Positions 27,228-37,216 of a stretch of DNA of 64,000 nucleotides are shown here, piece by piece. Below the pieces are notes generated by a model that worked only from the letters and a program-made list of their open reading frames with translations, was not told the origin of the DNA and searched no databases. This stretch comes from Pycnococcus provasolii. Taxonomy: Eukaryota > Chlorophyta > Pseudoscourfieldiophyceae > Pseudoscourfieldiales > Pycnococcaceae. The DNA lies in NCBI GenBank assembly GCA_938743325.2, contig OW568879.1, positions 372,001 to 436,000 on the forward strand. The letters run 5' to 3'. Position 1 is the stretch's first letter. Every line of letters starts with the position of its first letter. The position numbers and the translations under genes were made by a program.

Positions 27228-28169
27228 ATGTCGGAGTCTCTTTCTTTGCGTGGCGAGCTTAAGGGCCACACGAACTGGGTTACCAGTATCGCGACCCCGC
27301 TCGATAACTCCGACGTCATCCTGACGTCGTCGCGTGATAAGACGGTCATCCTCTGGACGCTCACGCGCGAAGATACCAACTACGGATACCCGCGACGTTC
27401 ACTCCATGGACACTCGCACTTCGTCCAGGACGTCGTCATCTCCCTCGACGGACAGTTCGCGCTCTCCGGATCGTGGGACGGAACCCTGCGTCTCTGGGAC
27501 CTCAACACCGGAAACACGACGCGCCGATTCATCGGACACACGAAGGATGTTCTGTCCGTCGCGTTCAGCGTCGACAACCGCCAGATCGTCAGCGGAAGCC
27601 GTGACCGCACCATCAAGCTCTGGAACACGCTCGGTGAGTGCAAGTACACGATCCAGGAGCAGGACGGACACACGGAGTGGGTGTCGTGCGTGCGCTTCTC
27701 GCCCGTCACGAGCAACCCCATCATCGTCAGCTGCGGCTGGGATCGCCTCGTGAAGGTGTGGAACCTCACCAACTGCAAGCTTCGCACCAACCTTGTTGGA
27801 CACACCGGGTACATCAACACCGTCACCGTCTCCCCCGACGGATCGCTCTGCGCATCTGGAGGCAAGGACGGCGTTGCGATGCTCTGGGACCTCGCCGAGG
27901 GCAAGCGCCTGTACTCGCTCGACGCCGGCGAAGTCATCCACAGCCTCTGCTTCTCGCCCAACCGCTACTGGCTGTGCGCGGCGACCACCAAGGCGATCAC
28001 CATCTGGGATCTCGAGAGCAAGAGCGTCGTCGACGAGCTGCGCCCGGACTTCCCTCCGGTGGGAAAGAAGGCGCAGGTGCCGCACTGCGTGAGCCTGGCC
28101 TGGTCGGCCGATGGCGCGACGCTTTACAGCGGCTACACCGATGGCATCATCCGTGTGTGGTCCGTCTAA
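27228..28169 (+). CDS. RACK1: RACK1 (receptor for activated C kinase 1), ribosome-bound WD40 protein
   Basis: A 313-residue seven-bladed WD40 propeller colinear with RACK1 throughout: [18 protein letters not shown] at the start, then [47 protein letters not shown] and [18 protein letters not shown], with [11 protein letters not shown] at the end. The RDK motif used to contact 18S rRNA is present in blade 1. RACK1 sits on the 40S subunit head and scaffolds kinases and quality-control factors. Codon use is strongly biased to C- and G-ending codons (CTC, ATC, GAC, AAG), stronger than in neighbours, as expected for a highly expressed gene. The ATG at 27228 is the true start; the frame upstream is leader. 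Confidence 0.97.
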   Translation: MSESLSLRGELKGHTNWVTSIATPLDNSDVILTSSRDKTVILWTLTREDTNYGYPRRSLHGHSHFVQDVVISLDGQFALSGSWDGTLRLWDLNTGNTTRRFIGHTKDVLSVAFSVDNRQIVSGSRDRTIKLWNTLGECKYTIQEQDGHTEWVSCVRFSPVTSNPIIVSCGWDRLVKVWNLTNCKLRTNLVGHTGYINTVTVSPDGSLCASGGKDGVAMLWDLAEGKRLYSLDAGEVIHSLCFSPNRYWLCAATTKAITIWDLESKSVVDELRPDFPPVGKKAQVPHCVSLAWSADGATLYSGYTDGIIRVWSV

Positions 28170-28328
28170 GTCAAAGGCGACACATGAAAATTTTATGTGC
28201 CTGTGCCCACCGCGAAAAAAAATGATGGAAAAGAAAGAGGTTTCTTATTTCTGTAACGGACCCTCCTTTTTTTTCGGTTCTCAACAAACAAATCAAATTT
28301 TGAAAATTACCTCTTTTATTACACAAAA

Positions 28329-30083
28329 TCATGCCTCCAAAAATGCCGAGAGGCGAGCTGCAAGAGCCTCAGCTCGAGCACGCGATTCGTCGCTATCATC
28401 GTCAGCACGGTTGTCGTCTAATGGAGGAGGAGAAGTAGAATCGTCATCCATTTCCACAACCTGTTTGACCGGAGGCTTCTGCTGCTTGGGTGGTGGCATA
28501 GGAGGCAGAGAACTCTCCTCCGTCGCTAACTCCGGTGGCGGTTTCGGACCCATCGCAGATGGCGACGACGACGCGTATAGTCCACCATGAAATGCAGCCG
28601 CGAAGCCTTGTGCCGTTCTCGCCTTGCGTTTCTCCGCGCCACGCCTCGCCACCTCGAGCTCACGGCGTATCGAGGCTGATCCAGGGTCAAGCGCCGATGC
28701 CTTGGCAAGGTCCGCCACCGCCGCCGACCACTGCCTAAGTCCCGCATTCGCACGACCACGTCTTGTGTACATCTTCAGCTGAGATGCGCGATCAAGGCTG
28801 TATTGCTTCCCCTTGATGTCCGCGCGAGCTAGCAGGCCCATTCCCGGTCCATGCTCGATGCCCCAGTTGTACTCAGCCACAGCCGCCTCGCAGGCGCCAG
28901 CCGTCTCCACCGCCCGTCGCCAGCACGACGTTGATCCAGACGCATCTCCTGACTTTGCAAGTTCCTCCGCCAGCTTCGACCAGCAGAGGCTGAGATTGAG
29001 ATGAAGCGGAACGCGTTGAACGACCTGCACGTTTCGTTCTTCGAGCTCAGCTGCGAGCTCAACCATGCCTGCCGTCCACTGCTTGTCCAAGTACCGCAGT
29101 GCCTTTTCGTACTTCTCAATCGCGAGTCGCATCTCCCCACGTTTGAATGACTCGTTACCAAATTCCTTGATCTGCAACGCGGCGGCGGCGCGATTCCCGT
29201 ACTGGCTGTTTGCCATATTCGGGTGGTCCGCAGGCCACCGTTGGAACGGGTCGCCGTCCGGCTGCACGAGCGTTCCGTCGTCGTGCGCGTGCACGACTTC
29301 GTCGCTGCTAACGATGCGCACGGTCGTAAGCGGCTGGCTGCGCGAGCCTGTCTGCAGTGCCTCAATCTCGCGCAGCACGCCAAATCCAAAGAGCACGTGT
29401 CCGACGACAACGCCTCTTCCGTCGCGCGACGGGCACCTGCCGAGCGTGATGACGAACCTGCTTCCGTATCTGTATGCGCCAGTGACTGGGTCTCTTGCGT
29501 GCGGTTCCATGGACACGAGTCCACTTTCGTTGTGTTTTCGGCTTAAGGCTGCCTCTTCTGCGTTATCGAATAGTCTGTTTGCTTCAGGATCTGCTGCGAA
29601 AGCACAAGCGCCCATGGGTTCGTCTTCGTCGCCGTCGTCGTCGTCGTCTGCGATATGTAAGGACGCCGCCGCGGCGTGTGCGTCTCGTCTTTGCTTGAGG
29701 TGTCCAAAGTGCAGGTTTGTATTGGAATTTGAACCCGACTGAGAATTGTCATTATCATCGTGAGTGATTGCCATCAACAAGGTATCTGAGTACGTGAGTG
29801 GCACATGATCACCACGAATACCACCATCAGCATCCTCATCCTCATCCTCATCATCGTGTAAAGACCAAGTTCCCCTTTCTCCCGTGCATAGGCATCTGAA
29901 GTTCTCCGTGAATTGCGGTAGAGAGGAGGCGTGAGGAAGTGCCATGACAATACGCGCTGATGCTGATGGTGGTGAAGTCGAAGAAGACACATTATTAGAA
30001 GAGACATTAGAAGAGACATTGATGCCGTCCATGATGGAGACGTCCAGACACACACGAATCATAGGTTCATCATAGGGCGCCAT
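28329..30083 (-). CDS. Cyclophilin-40-like protein with degenerate PPIase domain and TPRs
   Basis: A 584-residue protein. The N-terminal half is a cyclophilin fold: RIVMALPH, then TENFRCLCTGERGTW (the family signature), SGLVSME, SRFVITLGRCP and VVVGHVLFGFGVLREIEAL. The catalytic FHRII Arg segment and the QGGDF Gln segment are replaced by unrelated acidic, Asn-rich sequence (about 100-165), so prolyl isomerase activity is probably lost. The C-terminal half has TPRs starting at KEFGNESFKRGEMRLAIEKYEKALRY (two blocks), then LNLSLCW and KMYTRRGRANAGLRQW, the Hsp90-binding arrangement of Cyp40. The last 70 residues are Pro/Asp-rich. The likely role is an Hsp90 co-chaperone scaffold. It is convergent with RACK1. 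Confidence 0.75.
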   Translation of the reverse strand: MAPYDEPMIRVCLDVSIMDGINVSSNVSSNNVSSSTSPPSASARIVMALPHASSLPQFTENFRCLCTGERGTWSLHDDEDEDEDADGGIRGDHVPLTYSDTLLMAITHDDNDNSQSGSNSNTNLHFGHLKQRRDAHAAAASLHIADDDDDGDEDEPMGACAFAADPEANRLFDNAEEAALSRKHNESGLVSMEPHARDPVTGAYRYGSRFVITLGRCPSRDGRGVVVGHVLFGFGVLREIEALQTGSRSQPLTTVRIVSSDEVVHAHDDGTLVQPDGDPFQRWPADHPNMANSQYGNRAAAALQIKEFGNESFKRGEMRLAIEKYEKALRYLDKQWTAGMVELAAELEERNVQVVQRVPLHLNLSLCWSKLAEELAKSGDASGSTSCWRRAVETAGACEAAVAEYNWGIEHGPGMGLLARADIKGKQYSLDRASQLKMYTRRGRANAGLRQWSAAVADLAKASALDPGSASIRRELEVARRGAEKRKARTAQGFAAAFHGGLYASSSPSAMGPKPPPELATEESSLPPMPPPKQQKPPVKQVVEMDDDSTSPPPLDDNRADDDSDESRARAEALAARLSAFLEA

Positions 30084-30232
30084 ATTTCTATTAAAATAAT
30101 ATCTTCTGCAGAAACAATGAGAAGATTTCCGAAGGTTCGAAATTTGACCACAGGGGCATCACAATTCACAGGTGACAGGAGGGGAAAGACTCCTTCTTGG
30201 GTAACGGTCGGGTCGGAACCACCTGTCGGAAA

Positions 30233-30400
30233 CCCTAACCCGATTTCACCCGAACGAACTAGGGTTAGGGTTATTAAGTTTGTCCCACCGTTCTTTCCCA
30301 CCGTGGTCTGTGGAATGAATTGGGGTTAGGGTTAGGGCTAGGGAGTTAGGGTTAGGGTTAGGGAGTTCGGGTTAGGTTGTTAGGGTTTACAGGGGTTAGG
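30233..30400. repeat. TTAGGG-type telomere-like block in divergent promoter
   Basis: Short runs of TTAGGG in both orientations: AACCCTAACCC at about 30230, TAGGGTTAGGGTTATT at about 30260, and a longer plus-oriented series at about 30320-30400 with GGGAG and CTAGGG variants. It lies between the divergent Cyp40-like gene (start 30083) and the membrane-protein gene (start 30603). Confidence 0.85.
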
Positions 30401-30602
30401 GTTCTTAGGACGTCGTCTTTCGTGTCGTGCATTACCGGGTACGTTTACGCCGCCATACCTTTTTTATTATCGTAGGAGAGTTGGTAGCGTAGGTAGATCA
30501 CCGCTATTGTTTCGATCTTTCGCCAGTATTAGTCTTTTTGTAGTCTCACACACCTTCTTACAGGTATTTCTCTCATAATAATAGAGACTACATACAAGCT
30601 TC

Positions 30603-32069
30603 ATGATAATGATAATGGACGTAACTTTTGGTGTTTATGTTTTGCTATTGTACTGCATATGTCTCTCACTGTCACGCTCGTCTGTGTTGTTTCGTTTATT
30701 AATATCTTCCCAGGTGCTCACGTATCACCCGTTCTCATCCTCGGATTCGCTTCCTGGGTCTTCGGGGGGGGACAAATCAAACGCTTCGTCTTCGGCGGAT
30801 GATGGGACACCTTTGTCTCAGTCTCAGCACCGTTTGAATGCTCGTCAGAGGCGACGCGCTGTGTCACATCTCGTCGAAGATATGGCCGCATCGCAAAAAC
30901 TTGCCGTGTCACCCATGACAACAGCGAAGTTCAACAGGATGCCATTCGCGGTGGAATTCGAACAGTGCACCATGATGCTCCTCGTATGCGTCGTCAACGC
31001 CATCCTCGAAACCACACTCGCAAAGGCGGCGGAAATCGGCGCGATTCCGAAACACTTATACAGGAGAAACGTACTCGCCGCGCCAAGCGCAATGCTCAGC
31101 GCAGGGTTCGCTTGCTACGCTCTCGCAAGAACGTCGCTGAAGCACCGCACGCTCACGCCGAGCATCGAGAGATACGTCGCCGCCGCGGTGGCGTGCGCCG
31201 TGTTTCCCATCGTGCTCGTCAGTCTAACGCTCGTTGGAGACAACAACGGAACGTGGGTCGACGTTCCTCTGCACGACGCCGCACAAACCATCGAGACGTT
31301 CGCGTGCGCGAGAGCGCGAGCGAGCAGCTTGTATGCCCCGGACGCGAAATGTCCCAGCGGCTTTGGCCTGCCGCTCGTGCGCACCGTCCTGAGCTGCTCA
31401 TGTGCCGCCGTGGCGGCGTCCACGCTCGCCGCTGCACTTCGATGTGCGCAAACGTACCACTCGTGCTTGCACCCACCTCACTGGCTGCAGCGCGCGGGAA
31501 CTGGCGTCAACGTCGGCGCGACGGCCGACGTGCGGCGACGCGCTGTGTTGAACATCTGGTTACTCAGCCCACTTCCCGCGGTGCTGCTGTACATTCCGCC
31601 TCTGTTGGATGCGCTACCAAGCAACGTGGCGAGTACAGCACAGATGCAGGCGTTGGCGTTGGCGTTTGCTGCCGTGGCACAGCTCGTCGCCGTGCCTACG
31701 CTGCTCCAGGCGAATGCGGATAAGTCCTTTCACAGGTGGTACGAGCTAAAACACGGTGGGGAGGAGGAGTACAAGGACCTATTGAAGCGAATGGGCGCAG
31801 ACAAGGATGCGAAGAAAAAGGGTGAAGCGAAAGCTGCGATCATGGATGCGATTCTAGAGTCGCTCGATCGCCTCTTCGGAAAGGTCGCCGTGCAGGCGAC
31901 GGCGCCGGCACTCATTTTCGTTGGCGCGGGCGCTCTCATGTCGGCAGATGCCGAGCTCGGTGCGGTATACCGCACGTTCGGAGGTTTCGTCGGATCGTTC
32001 GCTTGCGCGTGGTGGTTTTTGGTGAACGCCGGCGCGATTTGGCTGCGCAACACCGGCTTGATTTTGTAA
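30603..32069 (+). CDS. Multipass membrane protein, unknown family
   Basis: Not recognised with confidence. The frame gives 488 residues with about eight hydrophobic segments, including MMLLVCVVNAILETTL, YVAAAVACAVFPIVLVSLTL, AAVAASTLAAALRCA, WLLSPLPAVLLYIPPLL, LALAFAAVAQLVAVPTLL, ALIFVGAGALMSA and a C-terminal AWWFLVNAGAIWL. A charged loop (KHGGEEEYKDLLKRMGADKDAKKK) separates the last two pairs. The layout recalls the TMEM161 family, but no diagnostic motif was found. The first 40 residues may be an artefact: a strong acceptor-like TTCCCAG|GT at about 30714 suggests the real N-terminus lies downstream, perhaps at MAASQKLAVS (about 30880). Confidence 0.6.
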   Translation: MIMIMDVTFGVYVLLLYCICLSLSRSSVLFRLLISSQVLTYHPFSSSDSLPGSSGGDKSNASSSADDGTPLSQSQHRLNARQRRRAVSHLVEDMAASQKLAVSPMTTAKFNRMPFAVEFEQCTMMLLVCVVNAILETTLAKAAEIGAIPKHLYRRNVLAAPSAMLSAGFACYALARTSLKHRTLTPSIERYVAAAVACAVFPIVLVSLTLVGDNNGTWVDVPLHDAAQTIETFACARARASSLYAPDAKCPSGFGLPLVRTVLSCSCAAVAASTLAAALRCAQTYHSCLHPPHWLQRAGTGVNVGATADVRRRAVLNIWLLSPLPAVLLYIPPLLDALPSNVASTAQMQALALAFAAVAQLVAVPTLLQANADKSFHRWYELKHGGEEEYKDLLKRMGADKDAKKKGEAKAAIMDAILESLDRLFGKVAVQATAPALIFVGAGALMSADAELGAVYRTFGGFVGSFACAWWFLVNAGAIWLRNTGLIL

Positions 32070-32108
32070 CAAAAGTAAGAACAAACTTCCATGCGACGAA
32101 TCCATTAA

Positions 32109-32597
32109 TGCGTTCAACGACGGATCTTCCCTTTTAAGACCCGCGGGGGTCCCGACAGTGACGCGTACGTGGTGGAGAAGGTGGTGCCGCTCGTCGAGGG
32201 TGCTGACTGGGAGGCGAAACGCAGTAGGAAACTTCGAGCAGTCGCCGGCTTCTCCGACGCCGGACGCGGCGCGGCGTTTCTGGCGACGCGGTTCACGAGC
32301 ATTTTCGGAGGCGTCGTGAGCTTCTTTGCGTGGTGCAGAGACACCAAGCTCGATGGGACGCATCCGCATGGCGTGCTTCTTGACGCACGTTGCGTGAACT
32401 CGCATGCACTGCTCATAGCCGAGGACACGCTCAGCTTCGCCGAGGCGTGCCGGAACGCCGCGGTGCAGGCGGGCTGTCCCGCGGACCGCATTCAGCGCGC
32501 GTTTCACTACGGCAAGCACGACATCGCTCGCATCACGGAGCTCTTCCCAACGCACGCCATTCCGTTCTTGCGTGAAACGTTGCACTGGCCAATATGA
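32109..32597 (+). other. Coding-like terminal exon or gene remnant without start codon
   Basis: An open frame with the same GC-rich codon preference as neighbouring genes runs from a TAA at 32106 to the TGA at 32595. It has no ATG anywhere. TTCCCTTTTAAG at about 32126-32137 could be a 3' splice site, so this may be the last exon of an unrecognised gene, or a 5'-truncated remnant. Its product includes GFSDAGRGAAFLATRF and HGVLLDARCVNSHALLIAED; no family was recognised. The opposite-strand frame is less gene-like. Confidence 0.4.
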
Positions 32598-32848
32598 TGA
32601 TCGCTCAATCGGCGGCGCGTGACGTTGACGACATCATTTTGCCATTCAACGTCAACTTGCTTATTACTCGACGGGTACTTTATAGTTGTGATTAATTGAT
32701 TGTGATAATGTAGAGATTTGACAATTTGAAGTTTGTGTGGTGCTCAAGACATTGTTGTGATTACACGATGTATCGCGCATATTCTCGAGATACAGGCAGC
32801 AAATCACTCAACGGAATGGCGCACGGGACAAGTCACGTCACGTCACGT

Positions 32849-33880
32849 CTACGCGTCGTACGTCCCTGGTCCCGCGGACAGCTGCGGCTCGTCGTAGTTG
32901 CTGTCAGCCATCGGGAACGGGTTGTTCTGGCTGCTCCGGAACCGTGGCCGCTTGCCGAAGCTCCACTCGCTGTTTGAATCCTTCACGCTGCTCACCTGCA
33001 TGCCACAGCTGTTAATCACCGGCGCGGTCATCGGACCAGGACCCGTCCGGCCGAACAGCTCCTTCTCGTGGCCCTTGCTGATGGTGATCTTCGAGTTGTG
33101 CTTCCCCTTGGGGAACGCCGCTCGCGGTGCCGTCGCCTTGGTGCTGTTCGGCTGCTTTTTGAAGCCGCTTGGCAACATGTAAGCCGCGGCGCCAGGGATG
33201 TGGCGAAGAACGAGGTCTTTCGGGTACTCGAAACGCTTCAGCCCATTATTCGCTGAACCAAACCTCGTGTAAGGCGTCGCTCCAAACCTTGGGCGCGCCG
33301 GATCGTGGTCGTAGCGTCCCGGGGCTGGAGCTGTTCGGTGGTTATATGCCGTCGTCCTCGCGTACATCTCTCCAATAAATTGCTTTTCCCTGTCAACGCG
33401 CTTCATCGTCCCGAAGACGGCCGTCGGGTTCGTCTTCTTCACGCTACTCACCTGTGCCGCCATGCTGGACGGCGGCTTGTAGCTCCCAGGTCCTGGGTAT
33501 GCCTGCAAGTCTCTGGGCACCTTCGACACCTCGCGTCTCTCCTTTCCTATGCCGCAGTACGGGAACGAGTGTCTGAGCGAATGCGCTTGTTTGCCGACGC
33601 TGTTTGGGGCTGCGTACTTCGCGCCTGGGTTCCTCAGCGCGGTGGTGTTGTTCTTTTTGACGTGTTCCGCGCTGAGGTACGAGTTATCCGTCCACTGTTC
33701 TCGCGTCGAGGTTCCGAAGGAGAACTTCGCTTGAGACGGCTTGGTGGAGAGGCACTGCGAGCCCATGGACGAGCGTCCTTTGGTGACAGCGTACGAGAAT
33801 GCGCCGGAGTACTTGCCACTCTTGCCAAGTGAGGCGCGACCTGGCGAGGCGGGAGGTACAACCGCGGCCACGTCCGCCAT
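32849..33880 (-). CDS. Sperm-tail PG-rich (SHIPPO) repeat flagellar protein
   Basis: A 343-residue basic protein with STPGR-type motifs: YPGPGSYKPP (about 130), APAPGRYDHDP (about 190), RTGPGPMTAP (about 280) and a final SAGPGTYDA. Conserved FG-containing spacers (AVFGTMKR, RFGSANNG, WSFGKRPRF) separate them. Proteins of this type bind microtubules of cilia and flagella, often as microtubule inner or associated proteins. The many Lys and Arg fit microtubule binding. With the LRRC51-like gene this supports a flagellated life stage. Assignment to a specific orthologue such as ODF3/CIMAP is not attempted. Confidence 0.75.
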   Translation of the reverse strand: MADVAAVVPPASPGRASLGKSGKYSGAFSYAVTKGRSSMGSQCLSTKPSQAKFSFGTSTREQWTDNSYLSAEHVKKNNTTALRNPGAKYAAPNSVGKQAHSLRHSFPYCGIGKERREVSKVPRDLQAYPGPGSYKPPSSMAAQVSSVKKTNPTAVFGTMKRVDREKQFIGEMYARTTAYNHRTAPAPGRYDHDPARPRFGATPYTRFGSANNGLKRFEYPKDLVLRHIPGAAAYMLPSGFKKQPNSTKATAPRAAFPKGKHNSKITISKGHEKELFGRTGPGPMTAPVINSCGMQVSSVKDSNSEWSFGKRPRFRSSQNNPFPMADSNYDEPQLSAGPGTYDA

Positions 33881-34946
33881 GGTAAAATATATGGGTTACG
33901 GTACGTAATAACAGCGTGTGGGGAGGGAAAGGCCCACTGCGCCAAGTCTGCCAATGCAGTATGCACAAGAAACACAAACATACATCACCAGTGCCAGTGG
34001 TGTTTTAAAGACGTTGAGGCACAAACTGTTTGTGCTGTGCATCAATTCAGTTTCATTTTTCAATGAAATTGATGCCCATCACTGTTTGTGCAGATTGATG
34101 TGCAGTTGATGTACAGGTATGCACCAGTGGTATGCACCACCCAATTAAAACTTTACATATTACCCCAACATTGCTCCTGCAAGGAGAGCTTGCAGCGAGT
34201 TGTGTTCAGAGAGTTGTGTTGCAGAGAGGAGAACAGAACACGCGCATGCAAGCTCGTCCTTTGCGGCCTTAAACTTTACTGTAAGGGCCCTCATCAGGTG
34301 GAGTGAGCCTCAGGTGGAGTGAGCCTCAGGTGTCAGGTGGGAGGGATTATTGATGCAGTTGATTGATGCGTATTGATGGCCCGTTGGTACGGTATTGATG
34401 TGCACTTGTGCAGTATTGATGAGCCTTTGATGAGCCTTTGATGAGAGCGTTTGATGTGAGCGTTTGATGAACTATTCTTTGATGAGCCTTTGATGAGCCT
34501 CCTCCTGTTCTCGCAAGTCGGCAAGTCCAAAGCAGGCCGATCAGGCTGTGAGGGGACTGAGAGAGGCTGTGAGGAGAGGTTCTTGGCAGAGGCCGGCCTC
34601 TCCGAAGTACAAAACGGACTCTAGGAGACTCTCTGAGAGCCTCGGCCGGCCTGAAATCAGTAGTTAAGAACCAAACAGGCCACTTACTGTACTCTGATGA
34701 AGTGTGAATTCACGTCCGGCAGGTGTACTGTACCTACAGTAAAAAGTAGAACTGGTTGAGTGGTTGAGTGGTTGAGTGGTTTAACTGCATGCATGGCCAA
34801 ATCACCCATAGTTCTTATTTTCAAAAACATTTTTTAATAAAGGTTGCAATCCTGCGCCTCTTCTTTTCTGTTCTTTTCTTTTCGCGAGACATCCATGATG
34901 TCCCTGCCAGGCTGACCAGTGGCCTTGACGGCTTCATCAAAGTAAT
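33881..34946. other. Intergenic region with minisatellites
   Basis: No gene supported. It contains GTGAGCCTCAGGTGGA tandem copies (about 34295-34330), a TTTGATGAGCC-type minisatellite (about 34360-34500), GGTTGAGT repeats (about 34752-34780), and an imperfect hairpin around CATCAATT...AATTGATG (about 34040-34075). The promoter of the TIR-like/TPR gene should lie at the right end. Confidence 0.55.
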
Positions 34947-37184
34947 ATGGGATGTGGCGCGTCATCATCACCTGCTGCAATGTCTCCATCTGCGTCCCAT
35001 CCCTCTCAGGCTCAGGCTCATTCTCAGGCTCGTTTTCACGTGATAGCTGGGGGGAGTGGTGGTGGTGGTGATGTTCCGTTATTGGGCTTTCAGCCCTTAA
35101 CAGGCTCCTCTCTCGCTCTGACGGGACTCAGCTCTGCTCTGAACAACCTCGACTTCGCAGAGACGTCGTCTACTGCTACGAATGTTGAGGACTTCCTTGC
35201 GCCGACGGTGCCACAGAAAAATGACGTACCTTCAACAACGAAATCACAACAAGGTACACTTGACAAGGATGATGATGCACGAACGAACGACACGGCCACA
35301 GCGTCAGCGTCGGCGTCGGCGTCGGCGTCAGCCACACAACAAGAAGATAGCTCTTTCCCACGCCTCAGTGTGCGTCTTGCGTGGCTGAGACGATTCGTGG
35401 ACTCGTGCAAGGGCAACAAGTACACGTGGACTGCAAGAGACTTCCTTAAGGCGGAACATGGAGGAGGGTCAGACGACAACGTGCAAGTCACCACAGATAA
35501 CCTGCAGGAACACCGCACGCGCATGAACGCCGCTGGCAAGGATGGCGACGGCAAGCCCACAAACGTGCAGTATGCCGACATCCCCTTCGAGCTCATGACG
35601 ACGAACGACGTGTGCTTTGGTATCGTCAAGCCTGCGACGGAACACGCGAAAACATCCTATGCCGATATGCTCCTTAACACAGAACCTGCGGAAGTGCAAA
35701 ACGCGACGGTGTTCGTGTCGCATGCCTGGAAGTATACATTCATGAACGTCGTCGACGCGCTCGGCGAAGTCTCTGAGAACGCGTACGTGTGGTTCGACGT
35801 GTTCACAGTCAACCAGCACGCAAGCTTGCAAGTGCCGCCTGACTGGTGGTTCACGACATTCAAGGTGGCTGTTGCGAGTATCGGACACACCGTGCTGATC
35901 TTGATGCCTTGGGACGATCCCATCCCGCTAACGCGAGCGTGGTGCATCTGGGAGATTCTTAGTACGATTGACGGCCAGGCGAAATTCGAGATTTGTCTGC
36001 CGGCTGTGGAGCAGAAGGCGTTCGCCGAGTTCTTGGTAAACGAGGGAGCGAGCAAGGTGATTGTGAAAATGGTGCGCATGGATGTCCAGCGCGCTGAGGC
36101 GTGGAATGTGACGGATCGCGACGCCATTCTTGATGCCGTTCGCGCATATCCCGGTGGACCGTCGGAGGTGAACAAAATCATCAAGGATCAGATGCGAAGC
36201 TGGGTGGAAGAGAGCGCGATCAGCGCGTTGAATTCTCTGGATAAGGAGAAACGAGCAATCTCTGAGCTGCTGATGGACGTCGCGGAACTGGTTGTGCAAC
36301 GAGGCAAGTATGCAGAGGCGGAGTCGCTGTACCGCGAGGCGCTCGACGGTCGTCGGCGCGAGCTTGGCGATGCGCATCCCGGTACACTCGATGCCATCAA
36401 CAACTTCGCAATCTTGCTCAAAACTCAGCACAAATATGCCGAAGCGGAGCCGCTGTACCGCGAGGCGCTCGACGGTCGTCGGCGCAACTTTGGCGATGCG
36501 CACCCTGATACACTCGATACCATCAACAACCTCGCCAATTTTCTCATGAATCAGGGGAAACTCGAGGAGGCAGAGCCACTGTACCGCGAGGCGCTCGATG
36601 GTCGTCGGCGCGAGCTTGGAGATACGCATTCGGATACGCTTGGATCCATCAACAACCTCGCGATTATGCTCACAGATCAACGCAAGTACTCTGAGGCGGA
36701 GCCACTGCACCGTGAGGCACTGGACGCTCGTCGGCGCGAGCTCGGCGACTCGCATCCCGATACACTTGCTTCGATTAACAACCTGGCGATCTCACTCAAG
36801 CAGCAGGGCAAGTATGCCGAGGCGGAACCACTGTACATCGAGGCACTCGACGGTAGACGTCGCGAGTTGGGCGATACGCATCCAAGCACACTCGCCTCCA
36901 TCAACAACCTCGCGACCGTGCTCAAGAGCCAAGGCAAGTTCGCCGAGGCGGAGCCGCTGTACCTCAAGGCGCTTGACGGCTTTCGACGTGAGCTCGGCGA
37001 TGGGCATCCCCAGTACGGCGATTCGTGCTACAACTTTGCGAACATGCTCAAGATTCAATCCAAGAACAATGAGGCTGCTTCCTACTACGACCTTGCGGTG
37101 CGTGCGTACGAGCAGTGCTACGGCACGGACCACAAGGAAACTGTGGACGCGGCAACGAAGGCGGACGAGTGTCGTCGTGCCTGA
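34947..37184 (+). CDS. TIR-like domain with kinesin-light-chain-type TPRs, N-terminal acylation signal
   Basis: A 745-residue protein in three parts. It begins MGCGASSS: Gly2 and Ser6 fit N-myristoylation and Cys3 palmitoylation, so it is probably membrane-tethered. After a Ser/Ala-rich linker, residues about 250-340 form a TIR-like fold: TVFVSHAWKYTF, YVWFDVFTVNQ, SIGHTVLILMPWDDP and LTRAWCIWE, which parallels the FISY...WCxxE order of TIR_2 domains. Residues about 440-740 hold seven 42-residue TPRs of the form YAEAEPLYREALDGRRRELG, near-identical at 126-bp spacing. In plants, animals and bacteria such receptor-like combinations often serve immunity or signalling, some TIR domains cleaving NAD. 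Activity here is inference. A divergent relative lies at 45934-50448. Confidence 0.7.
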   Translation: MGCGASSSPAAMSPSASHPSQAQAHSQARFHVIAGGSGGGGDVPLLGFQPLTGSSLALTGLSSALNNLDFAETSSTATNVEDFLAPTVPQKNDVPSTTKSQQGTLDKDDDARTNDTATASASASASASATQQEDSSFPRLSVRLAWLRRFVDSCKGNKYTWTARDFLKAEHGGGSDDNVQVTTDNLQEHRTRMNAAGKDGDGKPTNVQYADIPFELMTTNDVCFGIVKPATEHAKTSYADMLLNTEPAEVQNATVFVSHAWKYTFMNVVDALGEVSENAYVWFDVFTVNQHASLQVPPDWWFTTFKVAVASIGHTVLILMPWDDPIPLTRAWCIWEILSTIDGQAKFEICLPAVEQKAFAEFLVNEGASKVIVKMVRMDVQRAEAWNVTDRDAILDAVRAYPGGPSEVNKIIKDQMRSWVEESAISALNSLDKEKRAISELLMDVAELVVQRGKYAEAESLYREALDGRRRELGDAHPGTLDAINNFAILLKTQHKYAEAEPLYREALDGRRRNFGDAHPDTLDTINNLANFLMNQGKLEEAEPLYREALDGRRRELGDTHSDTLGSINNLAIMLTDQRKYSEAEPLHREALDARRRELGDSHPDTLASINNLAISLKQQGKYAEAEPLYIEALDGRRRELGDTHPSTLASINNLATVLKSQGKFAEAEPLYLKALDGFRRELGDGHPQYGDSCYNFANMLKIQSKNNEAASYYDLAVRAYEQCYGTDHKETVDAATKADECRRA

Positions 37185-37216
37185 TTGTAATGTATATACA
37201 AAAGAACGTTTTTAAT

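Noticed and set aside
31854-32585. A 243-residue minus-strand gene
   Set aside because: It overlaps the membrane-protein 3' end and the better codon-biased plus frame, and shows no domain.
34947-37184. True kinesin light chain
   Set aside because: Only the TPR repeat is shared; the heptad-repeat N-terminus of kinesin light chain is absent and a TIR-like domain stands in its place.
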